DNA from: G963676655 sp963676655
GTDB taxonomy: Bacteria; Verrucomicrobiota; Lentisphaeria; Victivallales; Victivallaceae
NCBI GenBank assembly: GCA_963676655.2
Contig: CAXXKX010000002.1
Span: forward strand, 372,001 to 436,000
Reading direction: 5' to 3'
Length of the DNA stretch: 64,000 nt
Positions 1-9,006 of the stretch are shown here, in pieces. A program made the translations under genes and the position numbers. A model generated the notes under the pieces. It saw nothing but the letters and a program-made list of their open reading frames with translations, was not told the DNA's origin and did not search any database. Each line of letters begins with the position of its first letter. Positions within the stretch are counted from its first letter, which is position 1.

Positions 1-167
1 ATTTCTGAAGTATTTGCCAGATATGATAATATCAATTCCGGGTTGTTTGTCTTATGTGCTTTGTCAACCGTAGCTTCAAAATCGGCTTCTAAGAATTTCT
101 TCTTGTTACTGCATCCTCCGGCGAGAAACATAATAATGCAAACAGTTATTATTGATATTAATTTCAT
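1..167 (-). CDS. Lipoprotein of unknown function, N-terminal part only (runs off the left edge)
   Basis: Reading the minus strand from the ATG at 167 gives an open frame to the window edge (55 codons). The first 18 residues are a lipoprotein signal: MKLIS, a hydrophobic core, and the lipobox L-A-G-G-C with the acylated Cys at residue 19, followed by a Lys-rich stretch. The product should be an inner- or outer-membrane lipoprotein. No domain is recognisable in the visible part. No good Shine-Dalgarno (SD) sequence precedes the ATG. A plausible promoter lies upstream at 207-234. Confidence 0.6.
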   Translation of the reverse strand, partial: MKLISIITVCIIMFLAGGCSNKKKFLEADFEATVDKAHKTNNPELILSYLANTSE

Positions 168-206
168 AATAAACATTCATTTAGTGTTAGTTATGTTGTC
201 GTATAT

Positions 207-234
207 ATATTAGCCGCAAAAAAAGTTTTTTCAA
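207..234 (-). promoter_or_regulatory. Putative sigma-70 promoter for the lipoprotein gene
   Basis: On the minus strand TTGAAA (234-229) and TAATAT (212-207) are separated by 16 bp, about 40 bp upstream of the ATG at 167. The region is AT-rich, so a chance match is possible. Confidence 0.35.
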
Positions 235-272
235 GGATGTAGTTAAGGTGATTATTATATTACATAAATTAA

Positions 273-464
273 TTACAATACCTCCTTGGTTATAAGTTGG
301 ATTTAAGACCACACGGAAAAAATAAACTTGATTTTACAACAACTTATGGTACAGTAACCTCAATATTAGGAACCGGTTATCATGATATAATCGGCGCAAC
401 TGATAATCTCATCGTCAAAGCGCAGTGGACGGGAAGTTTATGCATTGAACCAACCAGGTGGTGA
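273..464 (+). pseudogene. Possible remnant of a degraded gene (open frame without a start codon)
   Basis: A frame stays open from the stop at 270-272 to TGA at 462-464. It encodes 63 residues of protein-like composition rich in Thr, Gly and Asp (LDFTTTYGTVTS, then HDIIGATDNLIVKAQW). It has no ATG or credible GTG/TTG start with an SD. It could be the 3' end of a gene whose front was lost, or a chance open frame. I cannot assign a family. Confidence 0.25.
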
Positions 465-1348
465 AAGTATTGAAAAAAGGTTGTCTAACAATCATTATTA
501 TATTTGCGGTTATTGTTTGTATAATCGCAAATTTTATTGTTTATCGTATTATTAACCATTTATTTTTCACTCCGCCGCCCCCGCCAAAATACCCTAAAGT
601 CGAGATCAGCGAGAAAATGCGCCATGCCATGACGGTCTTGAAAAAAGATCCTTTTTATTCGGGAACCGGATATGAAGATTATTACAGAATGCCCTTGATA
701 AAGCCTTACGAAATGGATGCGATAAGCCGCAGATTTGAATCCCCTGGTGTTTGTCGTACTGGGAATCCAATTATACCTGATATAAATAAATATGCAGTTT
801 ACAATAAATTTTTCATTGCAAAAATAAAACCTGATACCGATGAAGCTGATAGGAGCATTTTTGACGGTTATCTGATTGTTGATTTGCGCAATAAAAATAT
901 TCCGTCACTAACCAGATCTGGAGAGATAAATTATGAGTATAATTCATTCAGTGAAAGAGCAAAATATCTCAAACACCCCGCGGATATAAACATTAAAGAC
1001 AAACCTGATAATAGTACTTATAAGATAATTGTAGGTTGCGGTTATTCCCCTGAATCAGGAGAAATAGTTGAGAAGTTTTTGGACAAAAAAAAGTTTTTAA
1101 AACGGACAAAAGAATACGGTTTTGATGAATTAATTTCTCGCAGAATAAAAGTTGTATTTCCAGATGGTTACAAGTCATGTATGTTCTTTGATAAAGCCTC
1201 TTTTGAAAAAGGCCTTATGCAGCGAGGGATTCCATTGGACATCAAGCTCATGCCGCCGGATTATTACTGGGAATTGTATGCTGAACAGGGCTTTTGTCCA
1301 TGGTTCACCCAGATTGTCGATGAAAATCCGACTGACAGGAAAAAATAA
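458..1348 (+). CDS. Unknown membrane-anchored protein
   Basis: 296 residues, not recognised. A single hydrophobic segment (about residues 9-32, after KVLKKG) is followed by a Pro run (FTPPPPPKYPK), so the protein is probably anchored in the inner membrane with a periplasmic body of about 255 residues. The body is Lys/Tyr/Asp-rich and contains a few Cys. Start choice is uncertain: GTG 458 and GTG 461 have no SD, whereas TTG at 470 (MKKGCLTII) is preceded at good spacing by AGGTGG and would give the neater signal-anchor start. Codon use is more AT-rich than in neighbouring metabolic genes, which may reflect recent acquisition. Confidence 0.6.
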   Translation: MVKVLKKGCLTIIIIFAVIVCIIANFIVYRIINHLFFTPPPPPKYPKVEISEKMRHAMTVLKKDPFYSGTGYEDYYRMPLIKPYEMDAISRRFESPGVCRTGNPIIPDINKYAVYNKFFIAKIKPDTDEADRSIFDGYLIVDLRNKNIPSLTRSGEINYEYNSFSERAKYLKHPADINIKDKPDNSTYKIIVGCGYSPESGEIVEKFLDKKKFLKRTKEYGFDELISRRIKVVFPDGYKSCMFFDKASFEKGLMQRGIPLDIKLMPPDYYWELYAEQGFCPWFTQIVDENPTDRKK

Positions 1349-1497
1349 TGCGAAGCGGAAATATTGAAACTACTGGGTATTTTAAAATTACCAGGTAATT
1401 TAAAAATTTCACTGTAAAATAGGTATTAAAGCAAGCATGTAACCAGTGTGATGTTGTATTTTATGGTTGGGTTAGTGACTGAATTTAAATAGTATAT

Positions 1498-2502
1498 TCA
1501 GAATAAATATGTTGATTGCTGGAACGCTTTTAGGTTTTCCATTGAGTTGCCGGGGATGATTTCACAACCGGCGGAGACGATGGTGCGACCGTTGGTTTGC
1601 TCGTGAATGTTTTTAACGTATGCCTTGATTCTTTCCGGAGTGCCGTTTGCAATGACGGAGACCGGGTCGGCATTGCCGCTAAGAACCTGATTCGGTTTCA
1701 GGTATGACGCGAATCCGGCCATATCAGAAGCCAGATGATCGACGTCGATTATGTCCGCGCCGATCTTCGCCAGAAACGGGATTATTTCCGTGGTGTCGCC
1801 GCATATATGGATTTTGGCAAGAGCGTCCAGTGAGTGAATGTGATCGATCATAATCTGTTCTTTCTCCATCGCAAATTCCTGATAGAGTTCCGGGCCGATC
1901 TGAGAGCAGGCCGCGTCGCCGATGCCGATACAGTGGGCTCCGGCTTTGACCTGGGCCGTAATCAAATTCAACGCGTTTTCCGTGATAATGTCAAGTGCCT
2001 TATGAACCTTGTCCGGACAATCATAAAAATCCAAACAGACACTGCCCAGGCCACGCAGGTCAGCATATTCAGCAACCGCGCCTTCAACCCAGCCGACGAT
2101 AAAAAAACGATCCTGTCCGAGTTCCACGAAATGCCGGATCTGATCAACCCGGCCCTGCATACGTTTTGAATTTTCAATGACCGGGACAGTCAATTTATCA
2201 ATATCGGAAGGCTCGAGGATCAGCAAACCGGTTTCATGCGGCATGGCATTGTCCGGATATTCAACGTTCAAGCCGAATGCCTCGGATTCTGCATAGGGGT
2301 CCGACATAACCGTAACCCAGTCACAATTGAGAATTTCACTCATTTGAATAGCGGCTTTGCAGTGGCAGAGAGGATCAACGCAGTAATCACGGTAATTTAC
2401 GCCGGTCAATTCGGAAACGATGCGCATGACGATCGGGTGGTAAGGTAAACGGTCAACTTTTTTGCCGCTGATAAAATCTAATGTACGTTGCAAGCCTGTC
2501 AT
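1498..2502 (-). CDS. Uroporphyrinogen decarboxylase (URO-D) superfamily protein, MtaA/CmuA-like
   Basis: About 334 residues of the HemE/MtaA TIM-barrel family. The N-terminus MTGLQRTLDFISGKKVDRLP matches the family opening, and the C-terminal half has the expected IHICGDTTEIIPFLAKIGAD and ISAGCEI-type blocks (here VSAGCEIIPGNS). In methyl-transfer relatives the H-x-C-G segment and a later Cys bind Zn and the thiol acceptor; here HICGD and the Cys of AGCE are present. It is therefore more likely a corrinoid-linked methyltransferase or an orphan catabolic URO-D protein than heme-pathway HemE. The ATG at 2502 is preferred over the ATG at 2517 because GGGGAC lies 7 nt before it. No corrinoid protein or methyltransferase partner is adjacent. 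Confidence 0.8.
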   Translation of the reverse strand: MTGLQRTLDFISGKKVDRLPYHPIVMRIVSELTGVNYRDYCVDPLCHCKAAIQMSEILNCDWVTVMSDPYAESEAFGLNVEYPDNAMPHETGLLILEPSDIDKLTVPVIENSKRMQGRVDQIRHFVELGQDRFFIVGWVEGAVAEYADLRGLGSVCLDFYDCPDKVHKALDIITENALNLITAQVKAGAHCIGIGDAACSQIGPELYQEFAMEKEQIMIDHIHSLDALAKIHICGDTTEIIPFLAKIGADIIDVDHLASDMAGFASYLKPNQVLSGNADPVSVIANGTPERIKAYVKNIHEQTNGRTIVSAGCEIIPGNSMENLKAFQQSTYLF

Positions 2503-2587
2503 AGTGAATGTCCCCATTGAGAAAATTAGACAATAATATATCTTAATAAAAATTTAATGCAGATATGAGGATAAGGAGATAAAGCGA

Positions 2588-3010
2588 TTATTCCTCGTCG
2601 TCAAATTCCAGTTTCTGAGTCCGGTTACTGTAATTGGTCAGCGGTTCAAGGCGGACATTCTTTTCAAGTCTCACAAGCTGCAGTAACAGGAAACCGAATT
2701 TTTTAGCGAAGTCCGGGTTGTTTTTTACTTCCTCATCAACTCTGGCTGACAACATGGCGAAAAGTTCATCATTTTCCGGATCTTTTTCAAAAAAATCAGC
2801 TGCCCGGTCAAGTTCAATATCAGCTTCGGTCAGGGCGAGCATCCGGCCCCACATTTTAAAGGCGGTTTTGTCAAAAGCTTTTATTGTTTCAGTAATTGAG
2901 AGATTGTTTTTTTTATCGGAGATAGCTTCTCCAACCAGTGCCAGTGCGGCATTAGGCCAGGTTTCGGGCTTGGTCGAATCATAGGCGTTAATAAACGAAT
3001 CTCTATCCAT
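2588..3010 (-). CDS. Small acidic helical protein of unknown function
   Basis: 140 residues starting at MDRDSFINAYDS. This ATG has a strong SD (AAGGAG, 8 nt upstream), so it is preferred to the ATG at 3037. There is no signal peptide or membrane segment. The protein is rich in Asp, Glu, Lys and Leu with predicted amphipathic helices and ends in an acidic tail (LEFDDEE). It is probably cytoplasmic. No family recognised. It lies 85 bp upstream of the MtaA/HemE-like gene on the same strand and may be co-transcribed with it. Confidence 0.65.
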   Translation of the reverse strand: MDRDSFINAYDSTKPETWPNAALALVGEAISDKKNNLSITETIKAFDKTAFKMWGRMLALTEADIELDRAADFFEKDPENDELFAMLSARVDEEVKNNPDFAKKFGFLLLQLVRLEKNVRLEPLTNYSNRTQKLEFDDEE

Positions 3011-3066
3011 CTGAAAGCTCCTTACATAAGTACACAATTCGGCTTAAATAAAATATAATCAATAAT

Positions 3067-3094
3067 ATTATACATTTCTTTGTAAGGAAATCAA
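3067..3094 (-). promoter_or_regulatory. Putative sigma-70 promoter upstream of the small acidic protein
   Basis: Minus strand TTGATT (3094-3089), 16 bp spacer, TATAAT (3072-3067). It lies about 57 bp upstream of the start at 3010. Confidence 0.5.
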
Positions 3095-3215
3095 ATCACT
3101 CCGTAAAAAATTTTCTGCAAAGTGCGAGAAAATCAATTTTACGGTCTTATAAACACAAAATTCCCCCCGGAATGCAAGCTGGATGTGAAAAAAACTAATT
3201 AGCTGCAGTGGAAAA

Positions 3216-4103
3216 TTATTTGTTTATAAGGAACTTCGCATGATATAACGCAGGAGCATCCGCACTGCCGCTGAAAATATTTTGTTCCGGTTGCGGAGCG
3301 ATTGGCGATACCAGATCGTATCCGGCCCTACTGCAGGCACGAACCAGTTTGACTAATTGCATTTTGCTGAGTCTGGCATTTAAAGCGAGAGTATTGTCAG
3401 AAGCGGAAATCCGGTAACAGATTTGCGGTACGCCCTCCGCTTGCAGGATGCTGTTTAACTTCTTTTCCGCAACCGGGAGTTTGCCCACAAGCCAAACCTG
3501 GTTGACATGGTCCGGGATGGTAACCGGTTTTTCCTGAGCAGCCGCATAGTTGCTGAACTCTTTAGCGCCGCTGAACACAGGAGATGATGAATTGCCGAAA
3601 TCAACTGTAGCCAGATTATGCAAAGGGATGGAATTGCCGTTACGGACCAGTGAGCCGATTTTAGACTGAGAGTTTGTATAATATGGGAAATCTTTTGCCT
3701 GCATAGGTTTGTCGTTACTTGCAATGGTCGGTTCCTGAACCGGAGCGGCCGGTTCATCCCGCATAAAAAATACCACAGCTGAGGCGCAGATAACTATTGA
3801 CGCGGCCAGTTTGAATGCCAATGACATAAAATGGTGAGACTGCTTTGGAGTTTCAGCTTCAGCCAGTTGCCGGTGAACACCGGCAGTGACCCGGTTGATC
3901 AACGCCGCTTCGTCAACCGCGGCAAAACGATGTTTGAGGGAATTTTCGAACAGTTCAAGCATTTGCACCTGTCTGGTGCAATGCGCACAATTACGGATAT
4001 GGACGGCTTCCGGAGACTCCTCGGAGAGTTCGCCGTCAAACCAGGCGCCGATCACTTCCAGTGACGGACACTCTGTTGTTATATCGCTATTGTTGTTTTT
4101 CAT
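3216..4103 (-). CDS. Zinc-finger anti-sigma factor with one membrane segment
   Basis: About 295 residues from the ATG at 4103, which has AGGAG 7 nt upstream; the in-frame TTG at 4121 is less likely. The N-terminal domain carries the ZAS (zf-HC2) signature H-x3-C-x2-C (HIRNCAHC) followed by a helical anti-sigma region. A transmembrane helix follows (FKLAASIVICASAVVFFM, about residues 100-118). The periplasmic part has no known domain. In such proteins the cytoplasmic ZAS domain sequesters the cognate ECF sigma factor, and release follows proteolysis or a conformational signal. It sits 14 nt downstream of the ECF sigma gene, the standard arrangement for a cognate pair. Confidence 0.85.
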   Translation of the reverse strand: MKNNNSDITTECPSLEVIGAWFDGELSEESPEAVHIRNCAHCTRQVQMLELFENSLKHRFAAVDEAALINRVTAGVHRQLAEAETPKQSHHFMSLAFKLAASIVICASAVVFFMRDEPAAPVQEPTIASNDKPMQAKDFPYYTNSQSKIGSLVRNGNSIPLHNLATVDFGNSSSPVFSGAKEFSNYAAAQEKPVTIPDHVNQVWLVGKLPVAEKKLNSILQAEGVPQICYRISASDNTLALNARLSKMQLVKLVRACSRAGYDLVSPIAPQPEQNIFSGSADAPALYHAKFLINK

Positions 4104-4117
4104 TTTCAGCTCCTGTT

Positions 4118-4744
4118 TCAAGTCCGGGTAAACGCCGGATTATCACTGAATCTTGATGCCAGAAAGTCCTTTAAAAGCTCCCGGCCTCTGGACAGCCTTG
4201 ATTTAACCGTGCCTACTTTACAGTCTAAGGCTTCGGCGATGTTTTCATAAGACATGTCATTGACATGCCTGAGAATCATCGCTTCTTTAAGCTTTTCCGG
4301 CAGGTTTTCAAAACCCTGTAAAACGGTTTTTTCCAATTCTGCTGTTTCAATCATGCTGTCCGGCTTCAATTTTGCGTCCGGTAACGGTATTTCCCGGTCT
4401 TCATCCTCGCCAAGAGTATTTCCTGGCTGGTAGAGACTCAGGTTTACTTCGGAACCTCGTCTCCGGTTCCAATGATACTTGTTACGGGACAAGTTCATTA
4501 CGATCCTGTTGATCCAGGTTTTAAAGCTTGAGTCGCCTCGGAATTTATCCAAGGCCCGGTAGGCTCTGACGAAAGTGTCCTGAACGACTTCTTCCGCATC
4601 CTGCGGGTCATTCAGCAGGCCGAACGCAACATGGTAAAGCGATTGCGTATGGCGTCTGACCAGTTCGTCAAATACTTCTTTCCTGCCGGCTTTAAATGCT
4701 TCAACCAGCTCTTTGTCACTTCGGTTTTTTAACTCCGAATCCAT
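4118..4744 (-). CDS. ECF-type RNA polymerase sigma factor (RpoE-like)
   Basis: 208 residues. Region 2 is clear: DAEEVVQDTFVRAYRALDKF followed by FKTWINRIVMNLSRN. Region 4 is in the C-terminus (MILRHVNDMSYENIAEALDC, then GTVKSRLSRGRELL). There is no region 1 or 3, as expected for group 4 sigma factors. It should direct transcription of an envelope or stress regulon and is paired with the anti-sigma gene directly downstream. It lies 56 bp downstream of folD, and that gap holds an ECF-like promoter motif, so autoregulation is likely. Confidence 0.92.
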   Translation of the reverse strand: MDSELKNRSDKELVEAFKAGRKEVFDELVRRHTQSLYHVAFGLLNDPQDAEEVVQDTFVRAYRALDKFRGDSSFKTWINRIVMNLSRNKYHWNRRRGSEVNLSLYQPGNTLGEDEDREIPLPDAKLKPDSMIETAELEKTVLQGFENLPEKLKEAMILRHVNDMSYENIAEALDCKVGTVKSRLSRGRELLKDFLASRFSDNPAFTRT

Positions 4745-4757
4745 ACAGGTTTGTACC

Positions 4758-4785
4758 TTTAGACAGCGTTATTGTTAAAAAGTTC
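4758..4785 (-). promoter_or_regulatory. Putative ECF-type (sigma-E-like) autoregulatory promoter
   Basis: Minus strand GAACTT (4785-4780), 16 bp, TCTAAA (4763-4758), close to the classical sigma-E pattern GAACTT-N16-TCTRA. It lies immediately before the ECF sigma gene. Caveat: the implied transcript start would leave only about 6-8 nt of leader, excluding the AAAGG that would serve as SD. Confidence 0.4.
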
Positions 4786-4800
4786 GATATAAAAAAGATT

Positions 4801-5688
4801 TTAGAGATTATTTATCATTCTACAGGCTTTTAAAGTGTTCTGCATCAGCATGGCGATTGTCATCGGTCCTACTCCGCCCGGAACCGGGGTAACCAGAGAA
4901 GCCTTTTCTGCAACAGAATCGAATTCGACATCTCCGACCAGTTTATAGCCGCGTTTTGCTGTCGGATCGTCAACCCGGTTCATGCCTACGTCGATTACTA
5001 CAACGCCGTCTTTGACCATATCGCCTTTGACAAATTCCGGAAAGCCGATTGCCGCAATCAGTATGTCCGCCTGCTTCGTGAAATCGGCGATATTAGGAGT
5101 CCTGGAGTGACAAACGGTTACAGTAGCGTTAGCTCCGGCTGCTTTCTGCATCAGTAATGCCGCCATCGGCTTGCCGACAATATTTGAACGTCCCAGCACC
5201 ACGGCGTGTTTGCCGCAGACATCAACTCCGCTTCTTTCCAGCAGCAACATTACCCCGTACGGCGTACACGGGAAAAAACCATCGCGTTTGCCAATCAGCA
5301 TTTTGCCGACATTTTCAGCATGGAAGCAGTCGACGTCTTTGCCGGGGGAGATCGCGGCCACGACCTTATCTTCATCAATTTGCGGGGGAGGGGGGGACTG
5401 AACCAGGATGCCATGAATTTCCGGTGCTTTGTTCAGCCGCTCGATCAGTTCAAGCACTTCTGCCATCGTGGCGTTTTTATCCATCACTATTTTTTCAGAG
5501 TGAATTCCCAATTCCAGGCATTTTTTCTCTTTCATGCCGACATAGACTTTTGATGCGGGATCCTCACCGATCAGGATTACTGCCAAACCCGGACGCAGAT
5601 TATTATTCTTAATCATTCCGGCCACCGCTTCAGCGGTTTCCGCATTTATTTGGGCGGCTATGGCTTTGCCGTCGATAATATTGCTCAT
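4801..5688 (-). CDS. folD: Bifunctional methylenetetrahydrofolate dehydrogenase / methenyltetrahydrofolate cyclohydrolase
   Basis: 295 residues, full FolD length. It interconverts 5,10-methylene-, 5,10-methenyl- and 10-formyl-THF in the cytoplasm. Family residues are visible: Tyr49 and Lys53 (YVGMK), Gln97 (GILVQ) and Asp120 in GKDVD. The Rossmann region has VVLGRSNIVGKP and the C-terminus VTPVPGGVGPMT. The loop normally written VQLPLP is here VQSPPPPQ, a small deviation. It lies 9 nt downstream of lacZ, so the two may share a transcript. Confidence 0.96.
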   Translation of the reverse strand: MSNIIDGKAIAAQINAETAEAVAGMIKNNNLRPGLAVILIGEDPASKVYVGMKEKKCLELGIHSEKIVMDKNATMAEVLELIERLNKAPEIHGILVQSPPPPQIDEDKVVAAISPGKDVDCFHAENVGKMLIGKRDGFFPCTPYGVMLLLERSGVDVCGKHAVVLGRSNIVGKPMAALLMQKAAGANATVTVCHSRTPNIADFTKQADILIAAIGFPEFVKGDMVKDGVVVIDVGMNRVDDPTAKRGYKLVGDVEFDSVAEKASLVTPVPGGVGPMTIAMLMQNTLKACRMINNL

Positions 5689-5697
5689 ATTACTCCC

Positions 5698-8600
5698 TCA
5701 ATTGGTTTTTATCACAAAGGTAAATTCGTAGATACCGGGATCTACATGATACGCCTCGCGGGTTTGTGGTCCGCAACTGCCGGTACCGAGGCCGCGGTGT
5801 ACATGGTCGATATTGATGATGGTTTCCTTGTGCTTGATAAGTTCATTTGGATGGAGCGCTTTGAACAAGTCGGCAGCACTGAAATGGGAAACGGAAAAAT
5901 CAAAGTCATCATCGGAAATGAAACTCAACGCATTTTTTCCGTCTGTCAGATTGAAGTATTGCACATCGGTCCGGCAGCCGTTCTCCTGCGGCAGAATATA
6001 TGGTGTGAACATATCGGAAACCGTGGTTTCATACAGTCCGATAAAAGCTGAACTGTTGCGATCACAGTAGTTCTCGTGCGGACCGCGTCCCAGGTAGGTC
6101 ACGTTTTCAAAGCCGGGTGCGGTTTGCATGGTAACCCCGATCCGCGGCAAGCTCGGCAGATTATCATCCGCGTCAACCAGGTTTTCACAAAGAATATCAC
6201 CGTATTGAGTTACCGTTATGGTCATTTCGTGAGTGATTTCCTTTTTCTTGTCGCTGCCGCAGTATGTTTTCTTAATAGTTATCGTTACATACACATCATC
6301 CTCGATAATATCAACTTCGGAATAGGTAACTTTCAATTTATCAAGTCCGGCGGCCAGCCATTGGCCCATTGGTTTGTGTTCCTGTCCGACCCAGCCGCGA
6401 ATGCCGTCGTTGTCGGTAGCGGCGCGCCAGATGCTCAGTTCCGGGCCGCTGGTCAGCAACTTTTTGCCGTCCTTGCTGACTCCGGTGATTTCCGCTTTTT
6501 TCTTGTCAACATCGACTTCAAGTTTGCCGCAGGTAATTTTCCAGCCTGACTTGTTTTTATTGACCTTGATTTTTTGGGTCTTAGCCTCAACTTTGGGTTC
6601 ATCTTCGCCGACAAACGGCAGAACCAGTTGTTCGCTGGCGACAATGTGTCCGGCTTCGCACCACGGTGTGGCTTCTTTGCTAATAAATGAAATATTAAGA
6701 TAGGCGGTCTGGCCGGCGAACATTTCAGGTTCTTCGTAATCAAGTTCGATCACTTCGTCATAACCCGGTTCAACGTCCGGTGCTTCAAAGTCCCCGGTTT
6801 CAACGACTTCGCCGTCCACTGTCAGTTCCCATTTGCCGGTCAGCCAGCCCATGCCGGTAAAATACTGTTTGTTGGTAATCCGGAGAAGCCCGTCAAACAG
6901 GTCTTCTTCCTCTATACCGACCGGCTGAGTCAGGTACTTGAACTCATACATACAAGGATGGGGAGTCCGGTCCGGCCAGATCATCCCGTTGATACAGAAG
7001 TCAAAATCGTGTATTTTTTCTCCGAAGTCGCCGCCGTAACCCCAATATTTCTGTCCTTTTTTATCAGTTTTGGCCAGGCCCTGATCAACCCAGTCCCAGA
7101 TGAACCCCCCCTGGAGTCCATGGTAAGTTTCAAATGCTTCCCAGTATTCGTGCAGGGAACCGTTGCTGTTGCCCATGGCGTGTGAATATTCACACATGAT
7201 AAAAGGACGCGGATCATTATTTTCTTCACGGGCCCATTTGATCAGCGTTTCAAGCTGCGGGTACATCGGATTGACAAAATCATTGAAGAGGTTCTGGGTC
7301 CGGTCGTCAAAGGCATTTGACCCCTGGGTCCAGGTATGCTTGATTTCTCCTTCATGGTGGAGAATGCGGGTCGGATCAAGATCCCGTACCGCCATTGCGG
7401 CTTTTTCATGATTCTCGCCATGTCCGCTCTCGTTGCCCAGTGACCAGCCGAAAATACACGGATGGCAGCGGTCACGCAGTACCATTCTGGCCGGACGTTC
7501 GACAAAAGCGTTTTCCCAGCGCGGGTCGCGACAGAGAGTGGCATAGTTGGAATGAGTTTCCACATTGGCTTCGTCCAGTACATAAATGCCGAATTCGTCA
7601 CACAGTTCATACCACAACGGGTCATTCGGATAGTGACTGGTTCGTACCGCGTTAAAGTTGAATTTCTTCAACAGAAAGATATCCTGCAGCATAGTTTCCA
7701 GCGGGACGGTTTTACCTTGATATTCATCATGGTCATGCCGGTTTACCCCCTTGATCAGAACGCATTTGCCGTTGAACAGCAACATACGATCCTCGACCGA
7801 GATATTGCGGAAACCGACTCGCGAACAGCGGGATTCAATCAGCTTTCCGGTTTGGTCTTTCAAGGTAATCGTCAAATAATAAAGATTCGGCGCTTCCGCC
7901 GACCATGGAGCAATCCGTGGAATAACCGCTTCAATCTGGCTGATATAGGATTGTTCGCGGAACGAGTAGCTGACCCGGTCGGTTTCGCCCCAGATGATTT
8001 TACCGTCACGGTCAGTCAGTTCCAAGGAGATCAAATGATCTTCCTGGGGGCCGCTGGTATCAAACTGGCGGCCGGTACGTTCATAAACGGAAAAAGCGAG
8101 CTTTGTTTGTACACTTAAAACGCCATCTCCGGTTTCCAGATCCAGATCTCCATTGGAAAAAACATCTTCAATATAAGCGTGATCGGTACTGTAGAGGTAA
8201 ACATCGCGATAAATACCGGCCATCCACCAATGATCCTGGTCCTCAATATAACTGGCGTCGGACCAGCGAATAACTCGTGCCGCCAGTACGTTTTTTCCAC
8301 TTTTAATTGCCGGGGTTAAATCAAACTCACAAGCCAGCCGTGAATCTTTGCTCATGCCGATATACTGACCGTTCAAAAAAAACTCCAGTACACTTTCAAC
8401 CCCGCCGAAGTTGATTACCACCCGGCGGTTCATCCACTCTTTCGGCAGTTTGAATTCGGTCCGGTACAAGCCGGTCGGATTCTCTTCCGGAACGATTGGC
8501 GGATTATTTTCAAACGGCATTTTGACGTTGGTATAAATCGGCCGGTCCCATAAACCCTGTAATGTCCAGTTGGAAGGTACGGTTATGCTGCCCCATTTTG

Positions 8601-8829
8601 AATCATCATATTTGGTGTCGGCGAAATTTTCCGGAGTGTCTTCCGGTCGTTTGATCAAATCAAATTTCCATTCTCCATTCAGATCCATGAACCACTCTGA
8701 CTGGCTGCGGTCGCGAGTGCGGGCCAGGGCGGTATCCTGAAAGGGAATAAGCATACTGTGTGCGGGCAGGCGGTTGACATTGGTCCATTCAGGAGTTTCC
8801 CATAAATTCTGAGATATATTCCATTTCAT
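5698..8829 (-). CDS. lacZ: Beta-galactosidase, glycoside hydrolase family 2 (LacZ type)
   Basis: 1043 residues, close to E. coli LacZ. It hydrolyses terminal beta-D-galactosides. The GH2 layout is complete: sugar-binding domain (W-x-NRLPAHS opening), immunoglobulin-like domain, TIM barrel and the C-terminal Bgal_small_N domain. Catalytic residues by motif: acid/base Glu467 in LGNESGHG, nucleophile Glu547 in MCEYSHAMGNS. No signal peptide, so it acts in the cytoplasm on imported sugars. No lac-type permease or repressor is adjacent; a promoter-like pair lies at 8889-8916. Confidence 0.96.
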   Translation of the reverse strand: MKWNISQNLWETPEWTNVNRLPAHSMLIPFQDTALARTRDRSQSEWFMDLNGEWKFDLIKRPEDTPENFADTKYDDSKWGSITVPSNWTLQGLWDRPIYTNVKMPFENNPPIVPEENPTGLYRTEFKLPKEWMNRRVVINFGGVESVLEFFLNGQYIGMSKDSRLACEFDLTPAIKSGKNVLAARVIRWSDASYIEDQDHWWMAGIYRDVYLYSTDHAYIEDVFSNGDLDLETGDGVLSVQTKLAFSVYERTGRQFDTSGPQEDHLISLELTDRDGKIIWGETDRVSYSFREQSYISQIEAVIPRIAPWSAEAPNLYYLTITLKDQTGKLIESRCSRVGFRNISVEDRMLLFNGKCVLIKGVNRHDHDEYQGKTVPLETMLQDIFLLKKFNFNAVRTSHYPNDPLWYELCDEFGIYVLDEANVETHSNYATLCRDPRWENAFVERPARMVLRDRCHPCIFGWSLGNESGHGENHEKAAMAVRDLDPTRILHHEGEIKHTWTQGSNAFDDRTQNLFNDFVNPMYPQLETLIKWAREENNDPRPFIMCEYSHAMGNSNGSLHEYWEAFETYHGLQGGFIWDWVDQGLAKTDKKGQKYWGYGGDFGEKIHDFDFCINGMIWPDRTPHPCMYEFKYLTQPVGIEEEDLFDGLLRITNKQYFTGMGWLTGKWELTVDGEVVETGDFEAPDVEPGYDEVIELDYEEPEMFAGQTAYLNISFISKEATPWCEAGHIVASEQLVLPFVGEDEPKVEAKTQKIKVNKNKSGWKITCGKLEVDVDKKKAEITGVSKDGKKLLTSGPELSIWRAATDNDGIRGWVGQEHKPMGQWLAAGLDKLKVTYSEVDIIEDDVYVTITIKKTYCGSDKKKEITHEMTITVTQYGDILCENLVDADDNLPSLPRIGVTMQTAPGFENVTYLGRGPHENYCDRNSSAFIGLYETTVSDMFTPYILPQENGCRTDVQYFNLTDGKNALSFISDDDFDFSVSHFSAADLFKALHPNELIKHKETIINIDHVHRGLGTGSCGPQTREAYHVDPGIYEFTFVIKTN

Positions 8830-8888
8830 TATATATTAATCCTTTTTCATGGCATAATGCCGCTTCAGACAAAAACAGGCGAATCGTA

Positions 8889-8916
8889 AACATACTTTAA
8901 CTTTCTCGAAAATCAA
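8889..8916 (-). promoter_or_regulatory. Putative promoter for lacZ-folD
   Basis: Minus strand TTGATT (8916-8911), 16 bp, TATGTT (8894-8889), about 60 bp before the lacZ ATG. An AAGGA SD precedes the start codon. Confidence 0.4.
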
Positions 8917-8961
8917 GTTGTTCTGACGCAAACACCGCTCTTTTATGCGATTACCGGCAAT

Positions 8962-8991
8962 AAAAAAACCTGCATTTAAATGCAGGTTTTT
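8962..8991 (-). terminator. Intrinsic terminator (near-symmetrical hairpin)
   Basis: The arms ACCTGCATTT and AAATGCAGGT form an almost loopless palindrome flanked by A and T runs, so it can act in both directions. It is placed to stop transcripts leaving the prepilin-like gene (minus strand) before lacZ. Confidence 0.65.
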
Positions 8992-9006
8992 AGATGTGCA
9001 GATATT

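Noticed and set aside
1349..1497. Hairpin ACTGGGTA ... TACCAGGT as terminator
   Set aside because: Arms are imperfect and the T run is weak; too uncertain to list.
7462..8118. 218-codon plus-strand frame opposite lacZ
   Set aside because: Antisense to conserved GH2 sequence; shadow of codon bias.
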